Of a stretch of 64,000 bases of DNA, positions 1 through 7,206 are shown piece by piece; the stretch's first letter is position 1, and each line of letters opens with the position of its first letter. The translations under genes were made by a program, and so were the position numbers. The notes beneath the pieces were generated by a model. That model was not told the origin of the DNA. It ran no database searches and saw only the letters and a program-made list of their open reading frames with translations. The DNA is from DASUPK01 sp963804595 (GTDB taxonomy: Bacteria > Actinomycetota > Thermoleophilia > Solirubrobacterales > 70-9): assembly GCA_963804595.1 (NCBI GenBank), contig CAWDQZ010000009.1:186001-250000 (forward strand), written 5' to 3'.

Positions 1-359
1 TCGTCGTCAGGACCCGGCGGCCTCGGCGAGCCGAGCAGGCGTTCGCGTTGGCGGCGAACGGCCAATGACTCGCGCTTGGTGACCGTCTGCATCCAGCGCA
101 CAAGCGCATCTCCCTCGATCGGCGGCGCCTTGGTGAGCAGGATCTCGAGAGCCCGCTGGTAGGCATCGTCGGCGTCGTCGGCGCAGATGGAGTAGCGCCG
201 CGCCGTTCGCCGGAAGACGGCATCGTGGCTGTCGATCAGGCCGCTGGCGGCACGGCGGCGGGACTCGGTCGCGGCCGTCTGCTCCCCACGATCATCGGCA
301 GATCGCTCTCCAGCCCCAGCGTCAGCGGTTGTTCCTCCCAACAAACCCAGACGGCTCAC
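1..359 (-). CDS. sigma-70 family RNA polymerase sigma factor, N-terminal part (cut by window edge)
   Basis: On the minus strand an open frame runs off the left edge. After about 35 low-complexity residues it reads like sigma region 2: a stretch beginning LIDSHDAVFRRTARRY, an acidic ADDADDAYQRALEIL helix that matches the core-binding part, and VRWMQTVTKRE, which fits the tryptophan-bearing -10 recognition helix. The protein would direct RNA polymerase to alternative promoters. The GTG at 359-357 is chosen because GGAG lies just before it; another in-frame GTG at 368-366 is possible and the frame stays open further upstream, so the start is uncertain. Region 4 lies outside the window. The divergent gene at 538 shares its upstream DNA, which holds a palindrome. 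Confidence 0.7.
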   Translation of the reverse strand, partial: MSRLGLLGGTTADAGAGERSADDRGEQTAATESRRRAASGLIDSHDAVFRRTARRYSICADDADDAYQRALEILLTKAPPIEGDALVRWMQTVTKRESLAVRRQRERLLGSPRPPGPDD

Positions 360-455
360 CTCCGACACACTCGGGATGAGGTGAAAATTGGCACGACTCG
401 CCCCATGACTCCAGTGGGCTCGTCCGCAATTTCCGTAGTCAGCGTCGAAAAGCTC

Positions 456-466
456 CGCAAATTGCG
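456..466. promoter_or_regulatory. palindrome CGCAAATTGCG between divergent genes
   Basis: The 11-base palindrome CGCAAATTGCG sits in a larger perfect inverted repeat, CTCCGCAA-A-TTGCGGAG (453-469). A one-mismatch relative, CGCAATTTCCG, lies at 425-435. The same 11-mer, in either orientation, recurs at 11689-11699 and 55805-55815, always in an intergenic spacer. The site ends 72 bases before the GTG of the secreted protein. It is probably a protein-binding site; the binding protein is unknown. Confidence 0.55.
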
Positions 467-537
467 GAGTGGTCGACAGTGCGTTTCCGGCCCATCGTGC
501 GCTTGTGGCGCCTGCGGCGTCCTGCGATAGTCAGCCC

Positions 538-1056
538 GTGTCGATCGGGAGGGAAAAGATCGCTGTGGCTGCTCTGGCGCTGGCGCTCGGGCTCGCCGGC
601 AGCGCGGCAGCTCAGCCCGTCGCCCAGTCCGCTGCGAAGAAGAAGGTGAAGGTCGTGTTCTTCAAGGCGCACGTCCGCTCTGACGGCTTCCTCACCCCGG
701 GGCAGCCGGAGACGGTCACCGTCTTGGACATGCCGCCGAAGGCCCACTTCAGGATGGCGATCGAGCCTCCGCCCATCACCCTCCAGTGCGGCCAGTTCTT
801 CTTCTGCGACTTCGCGCCGGCCCTGCCCGCGCCGGGCTCGCCGCCCTTCCGCACCAACAAGAAGGGCAAGGCGGTGGTCACCTTCATGACGCCGACGACC
901 TACAACATCTCCACCGACCCGTTCGACCCCTCGACCCGCCGACCGGTCGCCTGGGCCAACGGGCAGCGTGTCCACATCGACATCCAGGGCGTGAAGCGGC
1001 TGCCCCACAAGCGAAAGATCGGCTTTGGCTTCGGCCGGGCGGCAATCCAGCAGTAG
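538..1056 (+). CDS. secreted protein of unknown function
   Basis: The 172-residue product starts with a clear signal peptide: a short basic stretch, the hydrophobic segment IAVAALALALGLAGS, and an AAAQ cleavage region near residue 24. The mature part is basic and rich in proline, with two cysteines (in LQCGQFFFCDF) that could form a disulfide. The GTG at 538 is preferred over the upstream ATG at 469 because it puts the signal peptide at the N-terminus. I do not recognise the family. It is transcribed away from the sigma factor on the left, with the CGCAAATTGCG palindrome between them, so co-regulation is possible but unproven. Confidence 0.65.
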   Translation: MSIGREKIAVAALALALGLAGSAAAQPVAQSAAKKKVKVVFFKAHVRSDGFLTPGQPETVTVLDMPPKAHFRMAIEPPPITLQCGQFFFCDFAPALPAPGSPPFRTNKKGKAVVTFMTPTTYNISTDPFDPSTRRPVAWANGQRVHIDIQGVKRLPHKRKIGFGFGRAAIQQ

Positions 1057-1238
1057 TACGCGAACTTGGTATTGCCGGCGGCCGGCGGCGCTGGCATAGT
1101 CGTCGCCGTGGATCAAGCGGCGGGTACGCGACACCGTCGACGCAGTGAGCGGTTCGATCGCCATGGCCATCGCCGTCGTCGAGGTCCCGCCGGCGCCGTA
1201 GCTGCGAGCTACTTTCCGCCGGCTCGGGAACCCGTAGC

Positions 1239-1244
1239 TATCCT
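1239..1244 (+). promoter_or_regulatory. -10-like box TATCCT, leaderless start
   Basis: TATCCT lies 9 bases before the ATG at 1254 and there is no Shine-Dalgarno sequence, so the transcript probably starts at or next to the start codon. The same hexamer stands 6 bases before the ATG at 8158 and 9 bases before the ATG at 55884. Confidence 0.4.
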
Positions 1245-1253
1245 CGCGCGGCC

Positions 1254-2201
1254 ATGACCACCAGCATCGTCACCGGAGGGGCGGGCTTCCTGGGCTCGCA
1301 CCTGTGCGAGCACCTGCTGGGCAAGGGCCACCGGGTGCTCTGCATCGACAACCTGGACACCGGCACGCTCGAGAACCTCGAGCACATCGAGGACGAGAAC
1401 CTCGTCTTCTCGAACCACGACATCACCGAGTTCGTCGAGGTCGACGAGCAGGTCGACTTCGTCTATCACCTGGCCTCGCCGGCGAGCCCGATCGACTACC
1501 AGCGCCTGCCGCTGCACACCCTCAAGGTCGGCTCCTACGGGACACACAACATGCTCGGGGTGGCGAAGTTCAAGCGGTCGCGGATCCTGGTCGCCTCGAC
1601 CTCCGAGGTCTACGGCGACCCCGAGATCCACCCCCAGCCGGAGGACTACTGGGGGAACGTCAACCCGATCGGCCCGCGCGGGGTCTACGACGAGGCCAAG
1701 CGCTACGCCGAGGCGTTGACGATGGCCTACCACCGCCAGCAGGGAGTCAATACCTGCATTTCGAGGACTTTCAACTCGTACGGCCCGCGGATGAGGGCGC
1801 ACGACGGCCGCGCGATCCCCACCTTCCTGCGCCAGGCCCTCCAGGACAAGCCGCTCACGGTCTTCGGCGACGGCAGCCAGACACGGAGCTTCTGCTACGT
1901 CGACGATCAGATCCGCGGACTCGTCGCCCTGGCGGAGTCCGACGTCCACCTGCCGGTGAACGTCGGTAACCAGGACGAATACACGCTCCTGCAACTCGCC
2001 GAGACGGTGATCGAGGTGGCCGGCTCGCGCTCTGAGATCGTCTTCGAGCCGCTGCCCGTCGATGACCCGAAGATCCGCCAGCCCGACATCAGCCGAGCGA
2101 AGGACATGCTCGGCTGGGAACCGCAGGTCTCCCTCCAGGAGGGGCTGAAGCGGACGATCGACGAGGCCGGCGTCGAGCGCCTCGTCGGCCAGCCCGGGTA
2201 G
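1254..2201 (+). CDS. NAD-dependent epimerase/dehydratase, UDP-glucuronate decarboxylase (UDP-xylose synthase) type
   Basis: This 315-residue extended SDR enzyme begins with the Rossmann motif GGAGFLGS (residues 8-15). The catalytic pair is Tyr145/Lys149 in YDEAK, with STSEVYGDP (115-123) upstream. The run HPQPEDYWGNVNPIGPRGVY matches UDP-glucuronate decarboxylases, which convert UDP-glucuronate to UDP-xylose, better than it matches dTDP-glucose 4,6-dehydratases. SRTFNSYGPRM replaces the more common ARIFNTYGPRM. It would supply nucleotide sugars for the envelope or exopolysaccharide. A TATCCT box directly before the ATG suggests a leaderless mRNA. The assignment to the UXS subgroup rests on motifs only; another sugar-nucleotide epimerase is possible. 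Confidence 0.85.
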   Translation: MTTSIVTGGAGFLGSHLCEHLLGKGHRVLCIDNLDTGTLENLEHIEDENLVFSNHDITEFVEVDEQVDFVYHLASPASPIDYQRLPLHTLKVGSYGTHNMLGVAKFKRSRILVASTSEVYGDPEIHPQPEDYWGNVNPIGPRGVYDEAKRYAEALTMAYHRQQGVNTCISRTFNSYGPRMRAHDGRAIPTFLRQALQDKPLTVFGDGSQTRSFCYVDDQIRGLVALAESDVHLPVNVGNQDEYTLLQLAETVIEVAGSRSEIVFEPLPVDDPKIRQPDISRAKDMLGWEPQVSLQEGLKRTIDEAGVERLVGQPG

Positions 2202-2218
2202 CCAAGAAGAGCTGCGAT

Positions 2219-2596
2219 CTAGTTCTGGGGGACGAGCTGCTGGAAGGCAAGTCCGTTCCCATCGGGGTCGCGGACGAACACGAAGCGGCCCCAGGGGAAC
2301 TCCTGGACCTCGCCAACCTCAACGCCGCGCTCGGCAAGCTCGGCCCTGACCGCGTCCGCGTCATCGATCACGAACTGCAGTCCCTCGAGGATGCCCGGCT
2401 CCATCTCGTGCGCTCCGGCAGTGAGGGCGATCGAGCAGGCTGAGCCAGGAGGGGTCAGCTGCACGAAGCGCAGATCATCGCTCACCTGGTGGTCGTGGTC
2501 GGCGTTGAATCCGAGTTGGTCGACGTAGAAGGACTTCGCCCGGTCGACGTCCGACACCGGCACCGCCACCAGCTCCAGTCGCATCTCGGTTGTCAT
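2219..2596 (-). CDS. VOC (glyoxalase/bleomycin-resistance) family protein
   Basis: The 125-residue product has the beta-alpha-beta-beta-beta layout of a vicinal-oxygen-chelate protein. It opens with LELVAVPVSDVDRAKSFYVDQLGF and closes with WGRFVFVRDPDGNGLAF. The usual metal positions include the glutamate or histidine near each module start; the substrate cannot be read from the sequence. A good ribosome site (AAAGGAGATCC) precedes the ATG. It is divergent from a MarR regulator, with a near-palindrome between them, so it is probably controlled by that regulator. Confidence 0.85.
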   Translation of the reverse strand: MTTEMRLELVAVPVSDVDRAKSFYVDQLGFNADHDHQVSDDLRFVQLTPPGSACSIALTAGAHEMEPGILEGLQFVIDDADAVRAELAERGVEVGEVQEFPWGRFVFVRDPDGNGLAFQQLVPQN

Positions 2597-2660
2597 CTGG
2601 ATCTCCTTTCGATCGGCGGAGGCGTCTAAGCTTCCGCTTGCTCGCTGAGTTACTTACGTG

Positions 2661-2673
2661 CTAAATATCTTAG
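2661..2673. promoter_or_regulatory. probable MarR operator
   Basis: CTAAATATCTTAG is a near-perfect inverted repeat (CTAA/TTAG arms) in an AT-rich pocket between the divergent VOC and MarR genes, 16 bases before the MarR start codon. MarR proteins usually bind such sites between themselves and their target. Confidence 0.5.
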
Positions 2674-2689
2674 TCGATAAGAGACTGCC

Positions 2690-3163
2690 ATGTCGCCTGC
2701 CCACAACAAGAAGGACCTGATCGCGGAGCTGGTCAGCGAGTTCCGGATCGCCGGCAACCAGGACGCTGCCTTCGACAACCTGGCTGCCGAGCGGCTGGGC
2801 CTCAACCGCACCGACCTCCACGCCATCAACATCATCGAGAACAGCGGAGGGCTCACCGCGGGCGAGCTGGCTGCGGAGGCGGGGCTCACCACGGGTGCGG
2901 TGACGGGAGTGGTCGACCGGCTGGAGCGAGCCGGCTACGCCCGCCGGATCCCCGACCCCGAGGATCGCCGCCGGGTGAAGCTCGAGGTGACGCCGAAGTT
3001 CTATTCGCGGGCCGAGAGTATCTGGGGACCGATGGCTGCCGACTGGGCCTCGCGACTCGGCCACCGCTTCACCGCCGAGGAACTCGAGCGGGTGATCGAG
3101 TTCCTGCGCACGACGAACGAGCTCGGCCGCGAGCACATGGAGCGGGTCCGCCGAATGAGGTGA
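2690..3163 (+). CDS. MarR family transcriptional regulator
   Basis: The 157-residue protein has the MarR winged helix: an N-terminal dimerisation helix, then ALTAGELAAEAGL-type recognition helices (GGLTAGELAAEAGLTTGAVT, about residues 50-69), then the wing RIPDPEDRRRVKLEVT (about 87-102). It should bind a small-molecule ligand and repress the divergent VOC gene and itself. The ATG at 2690 has only a weak ribosome site (AAGAGA). The ligand is unknown. Confidence 0.9.
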   Translation: MSPAHNKKDLIAELVSEFRIAGNQDAAFDNLAAERLGLNRTDLHAINIIENSGGLTAGELAAEAGLTTGAVTGVVDRLERAGYARRIPDPEDRRRVKLEVTPKFYSRAESIWGPMAADWASRLGHRFTAEELERVIEFLRTTNELGREHMERVRRMR

Positions 3164-3188
3164 CGCGGCGGCGTGCTATGAAGGCCGG

Positions 3189-3995
3189 GTGGCGCTGACC
3201 CAGCAGCAGAAGGGTGAGACCTTCCGATCGCTCCACGAAGGCGACCCCTTCGTCATCCCGAACCCGTGGGACGCGGGCAGCGCCAAGACGCTCGCCGGGC
3301 TCGGCTTCAAGGCGCTCGCCACGACGAGCAGCGGCTTCGCCTTCACCCTCGGGAGGAGCGACGGCACGGTCAGCCTGGAGGAGATCCGGGCGCACGTTGC
3401 CTCGCTTGCCGAGGCCACCGACCTGCCTATCTCGGTCGACCTCGAACACGGCTACGGGCCGGCGCCCGAGGATGCCGCGCTGGCGATCGCGGGTGTCGCG
3501 GGGGCCGGGGCGGTCGGCGGCTCGATCGAGGACTACGACCGCGACGACGAGCGCCTCTATGAGCCCGACGAGGGCGCGGCACGGATCGCCGCTGCCGCCG
3601 AGGCCGCGCGGGCGCTCGACTTCCCCTTCACCCTGACCGCGCGGGCGGAGAACCACCTGCGAGGCAACCCCTCTCTCGAGGACACGATCGCCCGCCTCCA
3701 GGCCTACGAGGCTGCGGGGGCGGACGTGCTGTACGCGCCGGGCCTGGTCACCGCAGAGGAGATCAGGACGATCCGCGACGCCGTCTCGAAGCCGCTCAAC
3801 GTGCTCGCCTTCTCGCGGCTGAACCTGCGCTTCGCCGAGATTGCCGAGGCGGGGGCACAGCGGGTGAGCGTCGGCGGCGGCCTCACCTGGGCCGCGGTCA
3901 ACGGCGCGATCGAGGCAGCCGAGCGGATCATCGACGACGGCGACTTCTCCGGGCTCGGTACGCCCGGGCGGGTCAAGGAGTGGCTCGGGCCCTAG
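3189..3995 (+). CDS. isocitrate lyase/PEP mutase family protein
   Basis: The 268-residue product belongs to the isocitrate lyase/phosphoenolpyruvate mutase superfamily. It shows FVIPNPWDAGSAKTLAGLGF near the N-terminus, the metal region SVDLEHGYG (about residues 81-89) and GGSIEDYD (about 111-118). Family members make or break C-C or C-P bonds next to a carboxylate (2-methylisocitrate lyase, oxaloacetate decarboxylase, carboxyPEP mutase). The KKCGH-type signature of true isocitrate lyases is absent, so a small-ketoacid lyase is more likely. It starts with GTG, 25 bases after the MarR stop, with a TATGAA box 6 bases upstream of the start. Confidence 0.8.
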   Translation: MALTQQQKGETFRSLHEGDPFVIPNPWDAGSAKTLAGLGFKALATTSSGFAFTLGRSDGTVSLEEIRAHVASLAEATDLPISVDLEHGYGPAPEDAALAIAGVAGAGAVGGSIEDYDRDDERLYEPDEGAARIAAAAEAARALDFPFTLTARAENHLRGNPSLEDTIARLQAYEAAGADVLYAPGLVTAEEIRTIRDAVSKPLNVLAFSRLNLRFAEIAEAGAQRVSVGGGLTWAAVNGAIEAAERIIDDGDFSGLGTPGRVKEWLGP

Positions 3996-4016
3996 GTCCC
4001 GCTACTCCGGCGGGAC
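3996..4016. terminator. hairpin at convergent gene ends
   Basis: GTCCCGC (3996-4002) and GCGGGAC (4010-4016) form a perfect 7-bp stem that covers the stop region of the SDR gene and follows the stop of the PEP-mutase gene. There is no T-run, so it is at best an actinobacterial U-less terminator serving both directions. Confidence 0.45.
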
Positions 4017-4880
4017 GTCGGACGGCATCTTCATCTGCCGAGCGGCGAGGTGGTGGAACGCCCGGTCCGGCAGGGTGCCCTTGAGGCGGGCGCCGATCTT
4101 CGCGTCCGTACCGACCAGGTAGCGGTGTTTCGGGTTCTCCGAGGCGATCGCCCTGTGGACCACCTCCGCCACCTTCTCCGGCGAGATCCCGCGGGACGCG
4201 GTCTCGTTGATCACCTCGCTGAAGCGCGTGAGCTGGCGGCCATAAAGGCGTAGGGCGTCATCGGGCATCTCGCCGAGCCGCTCCCGGATCTGCTCGTTGC
4301 CCTTGGCCCAGATCTCGGTGTCGATCGAGCCCGGCTCGACCACCGCCACGTCGATCCCCCACGGGCGCAGCTCGTGCCTCAGTGACTCGCCCAGTGCCTC
4401 GATCGCGAACTTCGAGGTGTTGTACGAGGACATGAACGGGCTCGCGACCCGGCCGCCGATCGAGGCGATGAAGACGATCGTGCCCTTCGCCTTGCGGATC
4501 AGCGGGAGGAACGCCTGGGTGACGGCGACCTGGCCGATCAGGTTCACCTCGAGAGTGCCGCGCAGCTCGTCGAGTTCCATGAACTCGATCGGCCCTCCGC
4601 CGCCGACGCCGGCGTTGTTGACGAGCCCGACCACGCCCTGATCGCCGGCCGCGTCGGCGACCTGCTCCCTTGCCGACTCGATCTGGTCGACCTTCGTGAT
4701 GTCAAGCGTCACCGGCGTGAGACGATCCGATCCCGACTGGGCGAGGTCCCTGGAGTCCGCCTCCTTGCGGACGCCGGCGAAGACGGTGTAGCCCTCGGCG
4801 TCGAGCCGGAGGGCGCTCGCGCGGCCGATGCCGGTCGAGGCGCCCGTGACCAGAACGGCGCCGCTTGCGTTCGCGGCCAT
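4002..4880 (-). CDS. short-chain dehydrogenase/reductase (SDR)
   Basis: This classical SDR has 292 residues. The cofactor motif is TGASTGIGRA (about residues 12-21), with NNAGV (about 89-93) and the catalytic SSYNTSKFAIEAL segment (Tyr/Lys about 155/159). NAD(P)-dependent oxidation or reduction of an alcohol or ketone is expected; the substrate is unknown. The longer C-terminal tail (about 250-292) is usual in SDRs acting on hydrophobic substrates. It is divergent from wecB with only 49 bases between the starts. Confidence 0.88.
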   Translation of the reverse strand: MAANASGAVLVTGASTGIGRASALRLDAEGYTVFAGVRKEADSRDLAQSGSDRLTPVTLDITKVDQIESAREQVADAAGDQGVVGLVNNAGVGGGGPIEFMELDELRGTLEVNLIGQVAVTQAFLPLIRKAKGTIVFIASIGGRVASPFMSSYNTSKFAIEALGESLRHELRPWGIDVAVVEPGSIDTEIWAKGNEQIRERLGEMPDDALRLYGRQLTRFSEVINETASRGISPEKVAEVVHRAIASENPKHRYLVGTDAKIGARLKGTLPDRAFHHLAARQMKMPSDVPPE

Positions 4881-4929
4881 GACGGGAAGACACTACTGCA
4901 GGCGGGTCGGCCCGCTACGGTGGCGCGCT

Positions 4930-6030
4930 GTGAATGCCTCAGTGCTCGCGGTCGTGGGGGCGCGGCCGAACTTCGTCAAGGCGGCGCCGGTGATCGCGGC
5001 CCTGGAGGGGACCGACGGGATCTCCGTCCGGGTCCTCCACACCGGCCAGCACTACGACCGAGCGCTCTCGGGCGGCTTCATCGAGCGGCTCGGGATGCGG
5101 GAGCCGGACGCCAACCTCGAGGTCGGCTCCGGGACCCACGCCGAGCAGACCTCCGGGGTCCTGATCGGGGTCGAAAAGGACCTGCTCGAGCACCCCGCCG
5201 ACCTGGTCCTGGTGCCCGGCGACGTCAACTCGACGGCGGCGGCGGCGCTCGCCGCGACGAAGCTTCACGTCGCGGTCGCCCACATCGAGTCCGGGCTTCG
5301 CTCCCGTGACTGGGGAATGCCCGAGGAGGTGAACCGGATCGTCACGGACCGGGTCTCCGATCTGCTCCTCTGCACCTCCGAGGACGCCGTTGACAACCTC
5401 GCCGCGGAGGGAATCACCGGGGAGGGCGTCCAGCTGGTCGGGAACACGATGATCGACAGCCTCTTCCGCCTCCTCGAGGGGATCGACCGCCCGGCTCTGC
5501 TCGAGCGAAACGGCCTCCAGGCTCGCGGCTTCGCGCTGGTCACCCTGCACCGCCCGGCGCTGGTCGACGATCCGGAGCTGCTCGGCCTGACGATGGATGT
5601 GCTCGGCGAGATCGGCGAGGAGCTGCCGGTCGTGTTCCCGGTCCACCCGCGGACCCGGGCGCGCCTGGAGGCGATGGGCTATTCGGCATCCGGGAAGGTG
5701 ACGCTCGCTCAGCCGATGGACTACACCGACTTCATCGGCCTCGAGGCCGAGGCCCGGCTGGTGGTCACGGACTCCGGCGGGGTGCAGGAGGAGACCAGCG
5801 TGCTCGGCACCCCCTGCCTCACCTACAGGACCACGACGGAGCGGCCGATCACGGTCGAGCTCGGCACCAACGAGGTGACCGGCGTCGACCCGCGGGCCCT
5901 GCGCGCGGCCGCCCAGCGCGTACTCGCAGCCGGGATTTCCGCCGAACCGCCCGAGATCCCGCTCTGGGACGGGAGGGCCGGCCCGCGCGCGGCGGCGGTG
6001 GTCGAGGGATATCTCGCCCAAAACGGATAA
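4930..6030 (+). CDS. wecB: UDP-N-acetylglucosamine 2-epimerase (non-hydrolysing)
   Basis: The 366-residue protein matches the usual WecB length. It opens with VVGARPNFVKAAPVI, then shows HTGQHYD, VPGDVNST, HIESGLRS, TLHRP and the C-terminal VVTDSGGVQEETSVLGTPCLTYR. These are the sugar-nucleotide binding and catalytic segments that interconvert UDP-GlcNAc and UDP-ManNAc. The GTG at 4930 is chosen because it puts the first beta strand at the N-terminus; the frame is open further upstream but only into SDR antisense. It may serve the same surface polysaccharide as the UXS-type gene at 1254. Confidence 0.9.
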   Translation: MNASVLAVVGARPNFVKAAPVIAALEGTDGISVRVLHTGQHYDRALSGGFIERLGMREPDANLEVGSGTHAEQTSGVLIGVEKDLLEHPADLVLVPGDVNSTAAAALAATKLHVAVAHIESGLRSRDWGMPEEVNRIVTDRVSDLLLCTSEDAVDNLAAEGITGEGVQLVGNTMIDSLFRLLEGIDRPALLERNGLQARGFALVTLHRPALVDDPELLGLTMDVLGEIGEELPVVFPVHPRTRARLEAMGYSASGKVTLAQPMDYTDFIGLEAEARLVVTDSGGVQEETSVLGTPCLTYRTTTERPITVELGTNEVTGVDPRALRAAAQRVLAAGISAEPPEIPLWDGRAGPRAAAVVEGYLAQNG

Positions 6031-6069
6031 GCGGCAGGACCGCGCCGCGGTGGCGCGAAAACGCGGGGC

Positions 6070-6549
6070 ATGCAGAGCGCAAGCCGAACTCTGGTCATGT
6101 CTCCGCCTGAGCTCTGGGAGCTGATCGATCAGCCCGACCGCATGCAGGGGCTGATGTGCGCCCTGATCGGGCGGGCCACGGAGGTGACCGTCAACGAGCG
6201 CGAGCCCGAGTCGGTCCTGCGCTGGGAGGCGTCCGACGACGGCGCCGATGCCTGGATCGAGGTCGAGCTGGCCGAGAAGGGCTGGGGGACGAACGTGAAG
6301 CTCAAGGCCGAGAACGGCGGAGAGCCGACCAAGCTCGAGGGGTGGCTCGACGCCGTCCTCGACGAGCTCGCCACGCCGCAGAAACGGCCCTTCGCCGAGA
6401 TGGGCCAACCCAGCGAGCCGAAGCCCCCGCCTGAGCTCGCCGCCATTGAGCCGACGGTGAAAGAGACGCCCATGGCCGAGCCCTCCCCGGCCGAGGCCAC
6501 CCCGCCTCCACCGCCGAAGAAGAAACGTCGCCGCTTCTTCGGCTTCTGA
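6070..6549 (+). CDS. SRPBCC-like protein with basic proline-rich tail
   Basis: The first ~100 of 159 residues (MSPPELWELIDQP, then WIEVELAEKGWGTNVKL) resemble a short START/SRPBCC ligand-binding fold. The rest is a proline- and glutamate-rich linker ending in PPPKKKRRRFFGF, a basic-aromatic tip that could contact membrane or nucleic acid. No catalytic motif is seen. It follows wecB by 39 bases on the same strand. The function is unknown. Confidence 0.6.
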   Translation: MQSASRTLVMSPPELWELIDQPDRMQGLMCALIGRATEVTVNEREPESVLRWEASDDGADAWIEVELAEKGWGTNVKLKAENGGEPTKLEGWLDAVLDELATPQKRPFAEMGQPSEPKPPPELAAIEPTVKETPMAEPSPAEATPPPPPKKKRRRFFGF

Positions 6550-6582
6550 CCAGGTCGGCAAGTCTGCGGGCGGGCTAGGACC

Positions 6583-7206
6583 GTGCCCTGCCGCGTGTAC
6601 GTGATCGAGCTCGAGGCAGCCGCCGGGCGACGGCGCGATCCGCGCATCCCCTGGGTCTATGTCGGTTCGAGTGCACGCAGTCCCGAGGAACGGCTGCGGC
6701 AACACCGGCGCGGCTACAAATCCTCCGGATTGGTCAAGCGCTTCGCGCGGCGGCTGCGGCCCGACCTCTACGAGGACCTCGGACCCTTCAAGGGCTCGAA
6801 GACTGCGCGTCGTGCCGAGACCGAGCGGGCCAAGGAGCTCGCGGCCTGCGGCTTCGTCGCCCACAGCGACGGCACCTCCTACGGGAAGGGGCGAGGTGAT
6901 TGGGAGGAGTGGGGCTCCGAGCGGCTCTCACAGGTGGCCGGGCGCGTCGACGCCGCGGCCGCCGAGCTCGCCGAGTCGTCGTTCAAGCCGCTGCCGGCCC
7001 TGCAGTGCGCCAAGCTCCTCCGGGGAGAGCTCGGCTTCTGGGTCGCTGACTACATCGATCAGCTCGACCCGCCTCCCTCCTATGGGCTCTTCGCGCACGT
7101 ACAGCTCGACGCACTGAGGGAGCGGATCGAGTCCCGGGCCCGATACTTGAGCGGTGCGATGATCCTCGGGGATGAAGGGATTCGTCCTCGAGGAATTCGG
7201 AGCTGA
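6583..7206 (+). CDS. GIY-YIG-like domain protein
   Basis: The 207-residue product begins CRVYVIEL and continues WVYVGSSARSPEERLRQHRRGY (about residues 25-46), the spacing of the GIY-YIG nuclease core with YV and YVG in place of GIY and YIG. A conserved-looking region with SGLVKRFARRLRPDLYEDL follows. The C-terminal ~100 residues are not familiar. GIY-YIG proteins cleave DNA in repair, restriction or mobile elements, but here the metal-binding glutamate cannot be placed with certainty (E74 or E83 region). It starts with GTG and overlaps the next gene by 35 bases. Confidence 0.6.
   Translation: MPCRVYVIELEAAAGRRRDPRIPWVYVGSSARSPEERLRQHRRGYKSSGLVKRFARRLRPDLYEDLGPFKGSKTARRAETERAKELAACGFVAHSDGTSYGKGRGDWEEWGSERLSQVAGRVDAAAAELAESSFKPLPALQCAKLLRGELGFWVADYIDQLDPPPSYGLFAHVQLDALRERIESRARYLSGAMILGDEGIRPRGIRS

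Noticed and set aside
225..530. Plus-strand open frame of 101 codons over the sigma factor start
   Set aside because: It runs antisense to the sigma factor and its spacer and encodes low-complexity Ser/Thr/Arg sequence with no start signal.
1107..1199. Plausible peptide frame (KRRVRDTVDAVSGSIAMAIA) in the spacer before the UXS-type gene
   Set aside because: There is no start codon after the preceding in-frame stop apart from an internal GTG, and no ribosome site; too short to support.
4939..6864. 641-codon minus-strand frame
   Set aside because: It covers wecB and two more genes antisense; the product is Arg/Gly/Leu-rich and matches nothing. A high-GC shadow.
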